From Chitinophagaceae bacterium (GTDB lineage Bacteria; Bacteroidota; Bacteroidia; Chitinophagales; Chitinophagaceae): a DNA stretch of 29,422 bases. Position 1 is the first letter of the stretch, and each line of letters starts with the position of its first letter. Below the pieces are notes generated by a model. The model was given only the letters and a program-made list of their open reading frames with translations, did no database searches and was not told the origin of the DNA. The position numbers were made by a program, and so were the translations under genes. Positions 22,311 through 28,571 of this stretch are shown here, piece by piece. Location of the stretch: positions 1 to 29,422 of the forward strand of contig CANGEZ010000004.1 in assembly GCA_947452875.1 (NCBI GenBank), given 5' to 3'.

Positions 22311-23971
22311 GATATTTGTTTTTCAGTCCTGTTGTACAATTTTTCGTAATACTCAATGGCCATTCTGTTGCTGTCAAATTTGGGTATAATATCTTGCATA
22401 CTTTTTTTAACGATTTCATTCCATCTGTTGGGATAGTCGTAGTAAATGGGCAATAATTCATTTTCAATCAGATTGTATAAGTTAGTGGCGTCAGCTTCAT
22501 CTTGTACATGATCAGGAAGTGTGGTGTCGCATTCAGGAATGATAAATGAATTTATTTTGTCTTTTGCAAATTCAGGAAACCAACCATCAGGTTCACCAAT
22601 ATTTACAGCACCATTCATAGCTGCGGCGATTCCACTTGTGCCGGATGCTTCATGGTACATTCTTGGATTGTTCAGCCAAATGTCGGCACCAGACTTTAAA
22701 ATTTTAGAAAGCGTAAGTTCATAACCAACAAGTATGGCGCAATTATTATGAGCCTTGCATACATTTACAATTTTATCAAAAACACCAATTCCATAATAGT
22801 CCATGGGATATGGTTTTCCTGCCCAAATGATTTGCACAGGCCTTTGTGTATTGGTAACTAAATTTTCAAATCGCTCCAGATCTTGTAATAATAAATCCGC
22901 TCTTTTATAACCTGCAAATCGCTTGGCAAAAATTATTGTACAAATATTTTCATCATAGATTTCACCACATTGGTCAGCAACAATTTCAAATAAAATCTTT
23001 TTCCTTTTTTTCTTGATATTTTTTATTTCGAAATCTTTTTCATTTAAGTTTTGATACATTTCTTTATCATGCCAATATGAAAAGCATTGTGCATTCGTGA
23101 TGGCAATAATCTCGCATATTCCTTCTTGTTGTCCCCAAAATGTAATCAATGTTTTTTGATGAATTTCGGATACGCCATTGGCTATTCCGGCTAATCTTAG
23201 TGCAGTCAAGGTGTGATCAATATCGTTTCCCTTGCTGCCTGAAATGGCAATGATTTCTGCAATTGGAATATCACAGAAAAAGCCAATTTTATCTAGAAGA
23301 GTAATATTTGATTTTTTATTTCCAGCTTCTTCTGATGTATGATTGGTGTATACTAGACGCTTTTTTACTTCGTCTGTATTTTTGTATTTGTTATACAAAT
23401 AAAATGCGAGTGGTAAGGCATGAGACTCGTTAAGATGGAAAACTTCTATTTCAATTTTTAAAATTTCTAATAATCTGGCCCCACCTGCTCCCAATAAAAT
23501 GGCTGCTGCAATTGAAGTCTCAGGGTTCGAATCATAAAGTTTGTGTGAAATCGTTTTAGCGAGATAATCGTTTTCAGGTAAATCGGTTGTGAGCAAAAAC
23601 AATGGCGCCGTTTTAAAAATTTCGGGTTCGAGATAATAGGCCGCCACCCAAACATCATGCTTGGCAATTTTAATGGTAAATCTGATTTCTGTGTCCACCA
23701 AAAAGCCATAACTTTTTTCTTCAAAAAGCACATCCATTGTTTGGTCTTGTTTCCTAATTTGATTGTAATAACCATGTTTCCACAAAATGCCAATGCCAAT
23801 TACATTTTGTTTTAATTCAAAAGCACTTTTCATAAAGGAACCCGAAAGAAAACCTAGTCCTCCTGCATAAATTTTCAATGCCTGATCTATTCCATATTCC
23901 ATACAGAAATAGGCTACAGATTTTTGATAGGGTGCCTGTGTTTGATAACTATGGGAAAATTGAAATGACAA
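22307..23971 (-). CDS. Alpha-glucan phosphorylase-like glycosyltransferase lacking the PLP lysine
   Basis: This protein has 554 residues from the TTG at 23971; the first in-frame ATG would remove the conserved SVAYF start. It is of the short GT35 type: SVAYFCMEYGIDQALKIYAGGLG (18-40), FHLNESHA (179-185), FAKRFAGYKRADL (348-360) and a final EASGTSG block (441-447). In glycogen phosphorylases this block reads SGT(G/S)(N/G)MK, the Lys forming the Schiff base with pyridoxal phosphate. Here the aligned residue is Ala449 (SGTSGIAAAMNG). The enzyme is therefore unlikely to be a PLP-dependent phosphorylase and may be a nucleotide-sugar glycosyltransferase or a non-catalytic glucan-binding protein. 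The rest of the fold is intact, which argues against simple decay. It lies 11 nt after hsp20 and is coupled to the phospholipase D gene. Confidence 0.85.
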   Translation of the reverse strand: MSFQFSHSYQTQAPYQKSVAYFCMEYGIDQALKIYAGGLGFLSGSFMKSAFELKQNVIGIGILWKHGYYNQIRKQDQTMDVLFEEKSYGFLVDTEIRFTIKIAKHDVWVAAYYLEPEIFKTAPLFLLTTDLPENDYLAKTISHKLYDSNPETSIAAAILLGAGGARLLEILKIEIEVFHLNESHALPLAFYLYNKYKNTDEVKKRLVYTNHTSEEAGNKKSNITLLDKIGFFCDIPIAEIIAISGSKGNDIDHTLTALRLAGIANGVSEIHQKTLITFWGQQEGICEIIAITNAQCFSYWHDKEMYQNLNEKDFEIKNIKKKRKKILFEIVADQCGEIYDENICTIIFAKRFAGYKRADLLLQDLERFENLVTNTQRPVQIIWAGKPYPMDYYGIGVFDKIVNVCKAHNNCAILVGYELTLSKILKSGADIWLNNPRMYHEASGTSGIAAAMNGAVNIGEPDGWFPEFAKDKINSFIIPECDTTLPDHVQDEADATNLYNLIENELLPIYYDYPNRWNEIVKKSMQDIIPKFDSNRMAIEYYEKLYNRTEKQIS

Positions 23972-23982
23972 TGATTTGTAAA

Positions 23983-24423
23983 TTAGTAAACAGCAATTCT
24001 TGAAGTAAAGTTGTTGATGAGATTGTCGGATTTAGGTACTTGTATTTTTAATATGCCACTGTCATAAGTTGCACTTACAAAACTTAAATCAGCATTTTCT
24101 GGAAGTATGATTTCTCTTTGAAATTTACAGCAATCAAACTCTCTTGTGCTAAATTTCCTGGCTTCTTCTACTGTCTCATTGTGATAAACACTCACATTTA
24201 AAATGTTGTTTTTACCTTCAATAAAAAACTCTTCTCTTTTAACACCCGGAATAATCATTTCCACACAAACAATGTTTCCCTTGTCGATAATATTAACCAT
24301 AGGTTTTCTGATGACTGCATTTGAATTTTTAAAACTATCACTAATCATATGTTTATTATATGATGGAACAAAAATGCCAGGGTAGATTTCTTCAGGAGAT
24401 TCTTGAATAAGTTGTGATGTCAT
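23983..24423 (-). CDS. Hsp20/alpha-crystallin small heat shock protein
   Basis: This 146-residue protein has an alpha-crystallin domain at about residues 40-130: VNIIDKGNIVCVEMIIPGVKREEFFIEGKNN, KFQREIILPENADLSFVSATYDSGILKIQVPK. The motif usually AxYxxGVLxLxxPK appears as ATYDSGILKIQVPK. It acts as an ATP-independent holdase. A short N-terminal arm contains EEIYPGIFVPSYN. It starts a three-gene unit with the phosphorylase-like and phospholipase D genes. The promoter is a weaker version of the FNR-like layout. Confidence 0.9.
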   Translation of the reverse strand: MTSQLIQESPEEIYPGIFVPSYNKHMISDSFKNSNAVIRKPMVNIIDKGNIVCVEMIIPGVKREEFFIEGKNNILNVSVYHNETVEEARKFSTREFDCCKFQREIILPENADLSFVSATYDSGILKIQVPKSDNLINNFTSRIAVY

Positions 24424-24452
24424 GATTTTTATTTTATGGATGATGTAATCAT

Positions 24453-24496
24453 GTAAATTATATCATTTCCAATTTTTACACTATGACTTCAATTCA
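24453..24496 (-). promoter_or_regulatory. Weak FNR-like box and -7 element before hsp20
   Basis: On the minus strand TGAAT-TGAA-GTCAT (24483-24496) is followed after exactly 22 nt by TAATTTAC (24453-24460). The proximal half-site GTCAT is the same as in copy 2 upstream of pfkB, but the distal half and the -7 element are both degenerate. It is listed because the spacing agrees. Confidence 0.3.
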
Positions 24497-24504
24497 TGTT
24501 ATAC

Positions 24505-24548
24505 ATGATCAAACTCATTATCTGTAACGATGTTATTGCCTTTATTTA
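24505..24548 (+). promoter_or_regulatory. Weak FNR-like box and -7 element before the coiled-coil gene
   Basis: ATGAT-CAAA-CTCAT (24505-24518) is followed after 22 nt by TTTATTTA (24541-24548), which departs from TAnnTTTG at two bases. The distal half-site is perfect. The divergent gap 24424-24570 holds this site and the weak hsp20 site. Confidence 0.3.
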
Positions 24549-24570
24549 AGCCTAATTAAATAATAATATT

Positions 24571-24963
24571 ATGTCGAAAAAAATTGCTTCTTTCTATAAC
24601 GATGAAATCAACAGCTGGTTACAATCGGTAGATTTTTATCTCGATGAGATCTTGTCTCTAGAAAAAAGATTACAACAAATAATAGCAAGAAATACAATTG
24701 TAGATATTGCTGCTAAAACAGAAGTTCATCAATTAATTATCAATAAGATTGAAGAAAAATTGGTTTCATTAAGAAAAGAAATTGAGTCTGTAAAAAAATT
24801 GCTTTCAAAAAAAGAAGATTTTTTAAATGATGATAAAATAAACAAAACGCTTGAAAATAATATTGCTTTATTAGGATCAAATTTCAGGCATCATGAAAAA
24901 GAATACGCTGATGTAAAATTTTATTGCAATGAATTTTTGGAGGAAATGTTGAAGAGGGGGTAG
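24571..24963 (+). CDS. Small coiled-coil protein of unknown function
   Basis: This 130-residue protein is almost entirely helical, with heptad patterns at about residues 20-40 and 58-90 (INKIEEKLVSLRKEIESVKKLL). I recognise no family. It diverges from hsp20 and converges on the BON gene, and its stop codon is followed within 6 nt by the 9-bp repeat array. The position in the island suggests a stress role, which is not shown by the protein itself. Confidence 0.75.
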   Translation: MSKKIASFYNDEINSWLQSVDFYLDEILSLEKRLQQIIARNTIVDIAAKTEVHQLIINKIEEKLVSLRKEIESVKKLLSKKEDFLNDDKINKTLENNIALLGSNFRHHEKEYADVKFYCNEFLEEMLKRG

Positions 24964-24968
24964 GGGAT

Positions 24969-25017
24969 GCTGGATAGGCTGGATAGGCTTGATAAGCTGG
25001 ATACTAGATACTAGATC
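24969..25017. repeat. Degenerate 9-bp and 7-bp repeats after the coiled-coil gene
   Basis: Four units of 9 bp (GCTGGATAG twice, GCTTGATAA, then a partial GCTGGATA) pass directly into two 7-bp units of the CTAGATA type. The 7-bp units are the same motif as in the array at 12904-12938. Like that array, this one lies in a gap between convergent genes, directly after a stop codon. Confidence 0.8.
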
Positions 25018-25066
25018 ATTTCTCAGCAATGTCTCCTAAAAGGGACTTTGCATTGTTTTAAGATTT

Positions 25067-25102
25067 GTTCAAAAGGTTTAATCGGTTCAATAAGTTCAAC
25101 AG
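25067..25102. repeat. Four 9-bp repeats of GTTCAATAG type
   Basis: Four consecutive units read GTTCAAAAG, GTTTAATCG, GTTCAATAA and GTTCAACAG. They end one base before the A tract of the terminator at 25103-25134. The period equals that of the preceding GCTGGATAG array, but the sequence is different. Confidence 0.75.
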
Positions 25103-25134
25103 AAAAAAAGGCTGTCTCGTATATCAAGACAGCC
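25103..25134 (-). terminator. Intrinsic terminator of the BON gene
   Basis: GGCTGTCT and AGACAGCC form an 8-bp perfect stem with a 9-nt loop. On the minus strand it is followed by seven Ts, as expected for a terminator 28 nt after the BON stop codon. For the plus-strand gene, an imperfect hairpin around GTCTC-CTAAAA-GGGAC (about 25031-25045) is the only candidate. Confidence 0.85.
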
Positions 25135-25162
25135 TCCAAAAAACAAACTTCAATTAAAAGCA

Positions 25163-25837
25163 TCAATCTTCAAAAGCGTATTCCGGCTCTTCTATGAGCA
25201 ATTTGTTTTCAACCGATACAACCCCTGGTGCCGACCATACGGCATTTTCTGCATCTTCTTTTTCTGCGAATGATCTTACCTTTCCACGAAGTGTTATTTT
25301 ACTTCCCAAAACCTCAGCTGTAATTCTAGCTGAATCAATGTTAGCACTTCTTTGAAAGCTGGAATTTATTTTTTGTTGTAACTCATAAGGTGTAATCTTT
25401 GGCTTAACGGCAACAAGATTGGTAACGAATCTTACTCCAGTTAAATTCTCAATAGCAGTTTTTGCTTGATTCCTTTGGTATTCCCATTCCACATCGCCTT
25501 CAAGTTTAACATTGCCATCTTCAACACTAACTTTAATTTTTTCATCCGGAATCATAGTGTGCCATTTCAAAGCATTGACCACAGCTTCCGCTATTTCTGT
25601 ATCTGTTTTTTTATAGACCGGCGAAATCCCTACCTGAATGTCTTCGGCAATAGCTTTTACACCGGCTACTTTTTTTGTTGTTTTTTCTGCTAGAATTTTT
25701 TTAGAATACGCATCAACTTGTCCAGATAAAGTAACAATGCCATTCTTCACTGCAACGCCAATTTGTGCTGCATTTAGAAATGGTTCCCACTTCAACTGTT
25801 CGATGACGTCCTTCTGAATTTCGATGTCACTTTTCAT
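25163..25837 (-). CDS. Protein with three BON domains
   Basis: This 224-residue protein consists of three BON domains at about residues 3-69, 77-146 and 149-217, each with the pattern hydrophobic helix, VxNGxVTLxG or equivalent (VKNGIVTLSGQV, VEDGNVKLEGDV, VLGSKITLRGKV), then an A-E helix and V strand. There is no signal peptide or lipobox, so unlike OsmY it appears cytoplasmic. BON proteins of this type are induced by osmotic and other stress and are thought to bind phospholipid or other partners. The promoter carries a perfect palindrome of the FNR-like form. An 8-bp terminator follows the gene. Confidence 0.92.
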   Translation of the reverse strand: MKSDIEIQKDVIEQLKWEPFLNAAQIGVAVKNGIVTLSGQVDAYSKKILAEKTTKKVAGVKAIAEDIQVGISPVYKKTDTEIAEAVVNALKWHTMIPDEKIKVSVEDGNVKLEGDVEWEYQRNQAKTAIENLTGVRFVTNLVAVKPKITPYELQQKINSSFQRSANIDSARITAEVLGSKITLRGKVRSFAEKEDAENAVWSAPGVVSVENKLLIEEPEYAFED

Positions 25838-25879
25838 AATTGTAAGATTTTAGTTGTGAATTAAATATTTAATTGAATT

Positions 25880-25923
25880 CAAAGAAACGATTGAAATGAT
25901 GTCTAAAAAATGAGCATACTCAT
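25880..25923 (-). promoter_or_regulatory. FNR-like perfect palindrome and -7 element of the BON gene
   Basis: On the minus strand ATGAG-TATG-CTCAT (25910-25923) has fully symmetric arms and is followed after exactly 22 nt by TTTCTTTG (25880-25887), one base from TAnnTTTG. The arms differ from the other sites at one symmetric position (G/C for T/A), a paired change that suits a protein-binding palindrome. Confidence 0.6.
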
Positions 25924-25951
25924 TCAAATCATTGACTGTTGTCAATCTGCT

Positions 25952-26470
25952 TTAACTGGTTAGAAATGCAGCTCTAGCATTTTTGTTGATCTCTTGTAAA
26001 GCAAGCATGGAAAGCCTTTTATCAATTAATTTCTCATTAGATTCAAATTGATGAAATAAAAATCTTGTATTTGACATGCCCAATGTTTCTGCAAATGCGG
26101 CCGCAGTTCCATAAGCTCCAATTTTATAATGGTTGATGTTTTGTACCGATGCTAGAATACATGCATCTCTCACCATTAATTCACTACAATTATTCATTTT
26201 GTCTTCTGCCTCTTTTATAAAGGCTTTCATGATGGTGTTTTCAGTATATACATAAGTAATGTTTTCTTCTTCAAAAAACGTGTCAAGCAATTTCATGTGC
26301 TGTTTTATTTGCTCATAATATTTCTGTAAAATGTTTTTCAATTTAACTGAACTCGACTTTGTAATCAACGCTGGTATGGCATTGTGTAGTTCTTTTTCAG
26401 CGATTAAAAAATTTCGGCAGTCCTCATCCAATAACTGGTGAAGCGATTTGATGTTGTGTAGTGATGTCAT
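25952..26470 (-). CDS. DUF892 (YciE/YciF-type) ferritin-like protein
   Basis: This protein has 172 residues from the ATG at 26470. It is a four-helix bundle of the DUF892 family: LLDEDCRNFLIAEKELHNAIPAL, the middle helix with KNILQKYYEQIKQHMKLL, and the DACILASVQNINHYKIGAYGTAAAFAETLG block near residue 105. The E and H residues of these helices match metal ligands of ferritin-like proteins. Family members are stress-induced. The open frame extends to 26563, but its extra 31 residues (with NDRHHR) are the translated operator, as in mlaE. The -7 element at 26485-26492 predicts a leader of about 10 nt. Confidence 0.88.
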   Translation of the reverse strand: MTSLHNIKSLHQLLDEDCRNFLIAEKELHNAIPALITKSSSVKLKNILQKYYEQIKQHMKLLDTFFEEENITYVYTENTIMKAFIKEAEDKMNNCSELMVRDACILASVQNINHYKIGAYGTAAAFAETLGMSNTRFLFHQFESNEKLIDKRLSMLALQEINKNARAAFLTS

Positions 26471-26484
26471 AATGATTGTTTCTT

Positions 26485-26529
26485 CAAATCTAAGTCTTGT
26501 GTTATCGCAGAATCTATGATGTCTGTCAT
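26485..26529 (-). promoter_or_regulatory. FNR-like box and -7 element of the DUF892 gene
   Basis: On the minus strand ATGAC-AGAC-ATCAT (26516-26529) is followed after 23 nt by TAGATTTG (26485-26492), a perfect -7 element. The box shares 13 consecutive bases with the mlaE site. The remaining gap up to the divergent gene at 26616 shows no clear promoter. Confidence 0.65.
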
Positions 26530-26615
26530 TCTGAATGATTACGTGGCTCATTTTTATTGCCATCAGGTAACTATTATTTTGTTAGTAAATAACATCACCT
26601 ATTTAATTTTTAGCA

Positions 26616-26804
26616 ATGGAAAAGAAGAAAAAACTAAAGTCTCAGGAAGTATTTAGTTCTCCTGATACCAATCCAGAATTGAATACTGATTTAGAACAAA
26701 AGATTGAAGTAGTTACTGCAGATGATCTTGATTTGATATTTGATGCAACTACTGATTCAGATAATTTAAACGATGATATTTTATTTGACATTGAAAACGA
26801 CTAA
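26616..26804 (+). CDS. Small acidic protein of unknown function
   Basis: This 62-residue protein has a lysine-rich start (MEKKKKLKSQE) and an extremely acidic, Asp-rich C-terminal half (TADDLDLIFDATTDSDNLND). It is likely to be disordered. I recognise no family. It is the first gene of a plus-strand series and lies 18 nt before the PEBP gene. Confidence 0.65.
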   Translation: MEKKKKLKSQEVFSSPDTNPELNTDLEQKIEVVTADDLDLIFDATTDSDNLNDDILFDIEND

Positions 26805-26822
26805 TAATCAAAAACCTATCAC

Positions 26823-27317
26823 ATGATACATCCAACGATCGAACAGTCTATTAAATACCTTAATGTTCAAAGTAAAGCTTTTGCAGAGCATGAAATGATT
26901 CCGAAAAAATACAGTTGTGACGGCGTAAATGTTAATCCTCCACTTGAAATTTCTTTTATACCCAATGAAACTGTTTGTTTGGCTATCATTATGGAGGATC
27001 CAGATGCGCCAATAAATACTTGGTCTCATTGGGTTGCATGGAATGTTCCGGTTACCCATCATATCATGGAGGACATGCACCATGGGGTACATGGATTGAA
27101 TGATTTTAATAAATATTTCTATTGCGGTCCTTGTCCTATGGCCGGAGTACATCAATATGTGTTCAGAATTTTTGCATTAGATGCATTGCTTGAACTAAAA
27201 CCCAATTCAAGAAAATTTGATTTAGAAAAGGCAATGGGTGGTCATGTTTTAGCTTATGGTGAGCTTACTGGATACTATGGTAGGAAAATGAGTGATGAAG
27301 TTTCAATGAACAACTAA
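26823..27317 (+). CDS. YbhB/YbcL-type phosphatidylethanolamine-binding protein
   Basis: This 164-residue protein covers the whole PEBP fold: IPKKYSCDGVNVNPPLEI, the EDPDAPINTWSHWVAWNVP signature with the anion-pocket Asp and His, CGPCPMAGVHQYVFRIFALD and a closing GELTGYYGRK. In the usual family form the second motif reads GPxPPxGxHxY; here Met replaces the second Pro. The ligand is unknown in bacterial members. The protein is cytoplasmic and has no signal peptide. A 115-residue antisense frame over it is a shadow. Confidence 0.92.
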   Translation: MIHPTIEQSIKYLNVQSKAFAEHEMIPKKYSCDGVNVNPPLEISFIPNETVCLAIIMEDPDAPINTWSHWVAWNVPVTHHIMEDMHHGVHGLNDFNKYFYCGPCPMAGVHQYVFRIFALDALLELKPNSRKFDLEKAMGGHVLAYGELTGYYGRKMSDEVSMNN

Positions 27318-27345
27318 AATTCATTTGTATTTAAATTATATTTTA

Positions 27346-27732
27346 ATGAAGTCATTACTTTTTATAACCATTTGCTTTGTTGCATTAACTACATTATTTG
27401 CAGGAATAATATTAATGTCTGTGCCAGATGGAAGTATGCTAAGACTACCGATTTCATTGCTGCACTCAACTGTATTTAAAGATTTTAGATTGCCTGGGTT
27501 TATGCTTTTTTTATTTGTTGGTGGGGTTAATTTTTTTGCTGCCTTTTTCCTTTTGATAAATAATAAAAAGAAATTCAATTGGGCATTAAGTGCAGGTATC
27601 ATAACAGTTTTATGGGTAATGATTCAATGGATGTTGATTGAAAATACATTGCTTACAGATTTGATTTACTTCTTTGCAGGTGCTTCCATCGTATTGCTTT
27701 CATTGCAATTAAAAGGCCGTTCATTGATTTAA
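27346..27732 (+). CDS. Four-span small membrane protein of unknown function
   Basis: This protein has 128 residues from the ATG at 27346; a TTG at 27325 is less likely because it adds only a few residues before the first span. Four hydrophobic segments lie at about 4-24, 48-66, 77-98 and 103-122. A conserved-looking VPDGSMLRLP loop follows the first span. I recognise the general type common in Bacteroidota but no named family. Confidence 0.75.
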   Translation: MKSLLFITICFVALTTLFAGIILMSVPDGSMLRLPISLLHSTVFKDFRLPGFMLFLFVGGVNFFAAFFLLINNKKKFNWALSAGIITVLWVMIQWMLIENTLLTDLIYFFAGASIVLLSLQLKGRSLI

Positions 27733-27777
27733 AATATGTTGATTTTAAAATTTAGTTAAACAATTCAAAAAAATAAA

Positions 27778-28188
27778 ATGATCATTGAAATCAATCCCAA
27801 TAAAAAACTAAAAGATATCAATTCGGCTTTCACTAAAGTATATCCTTTTCTTAAACTGGAGTTTTTCAGCAAATCACATAAATGGCAAGAATCAAGTTCA
27901 GTATTACAGCTATTGCAACAAGATCAAACAGTTTCAGAAGTTACACATAGTTTACTTTGTAGTGGTTTTATTGAATTACACTACTGGCAAAAAACAGGGG
28001 TTATAGAAATGATGTTTTTACATCAATTTAATCTGTCTGTTCAAGTGTATAGGAAAAATGGAGACAATTGGATTCAAACTTCAGGATCAGATGAACTTAC
28101 ATTGGAAGAACAAAACGAAGCCGGCTTGAAAGATTCTGAAATTCATGGAGGATTTGCAAGAACAGCAGATATGGAGAAAAATATCTAA
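27778..28188 (+). CDS. Cytoplasmic protein of unknown function
   Basis: This 136-residue protein has no signal or membrane segment and appears to have mixed alpha/beta structure, with LKDINSAFTKVYPFLKLEFF, QDQTVSEVTHSL and LHQFNLSVQVYRKNGDNWIQT as its distinctive parts. I recognise no domain. It lies 14 nt before the thioredoxin gene and is probably co-transcribed with it, so a thiol-linked partner role is possible but unsupported. Confidence 0.75.
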   Translation: MIIEINPNKKLKDINSAFTKVYPFLKLEFFSKSHKWQESSSVLQLLQQDQTVSEVTHSLLCSGFIELHYWQKTGVIEMMFLHQFNLSVQVYRKNGDNWIQTSGSDELTLEEQNEAGLKDSEIHGGFARTADMEKNI

Positions 28189-28202
28189 TCAAAAAAAAGA
28201 AA

Positions 28203-28499
28203 ATGGAAAACACATTTCAACATCACATAGAAGGCGAGTTGCCCGTAGTTGTAGATTTTTTTGCCGATTGGTGTGCGCCTTGTAAATCAATGCTTCCGGT
28301 ATTAAGTAATGTAAAACATGTTGTTGGTGAATCTGCTACCATTCTTAAAATGAATATTGATAAGAACAGATTTTATGCCAACCAATTTAGTATAAAATCA
28401 ATTCCAACGGTTATTATATTTAAAAAAGGGAAAGTAATCTGGCGAAAGTCTGGCATTGCTTCAGCTAACGAAATCATTCAACAATTGGCTCCTCTGTAA
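28203..28499 (+). CDS. Thioredoxin
   Basis: This 98-residue protein has the thioredoxin fold with the active site W23-C24-A25-P26-C27, the CAPC variant of CGPC, an FFADWCAPCKSMLP helix start and the cis-proline in KSIPTVIIFKKGK. There is no signal peptide, so it is cytoplasmic. Alanine for glycine at position 25 is common among thioredoxins. It could serve the peroxide and sulfoxide repair enzymes of the cell, although those at the left of this window are exported. Confidence 0.92.
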   Translation: MENTFQHHIEGELPVVVDFFADWCAPCKSMLPVLSNVKHVVGESATILKMNIDKNRFYANQFSIKSIPTVIIFKKGKVIWRKSGIASANEIIQQLAPL

Positions 28500-28571
28500 G
28501 ATGTAAAGATTAACTAAGAGTTTGAAGTGATTTAATACCTAATCGATTTATTAACTACTAAACCATATTTT

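Noticed and set aside
26471..26563. N-terminal extension of the DUF892 protein
   Set aside because: It covers the FNR-like box and the -7 element; the family start fits the ATG at 26470.
26808..27155. Minus-strand frame of 115 codons over the PEBP gene
   Set aside because: The opposite strand encodes a complete PEBP protein; the antisense frame has no signal, motif or promoter of its own.
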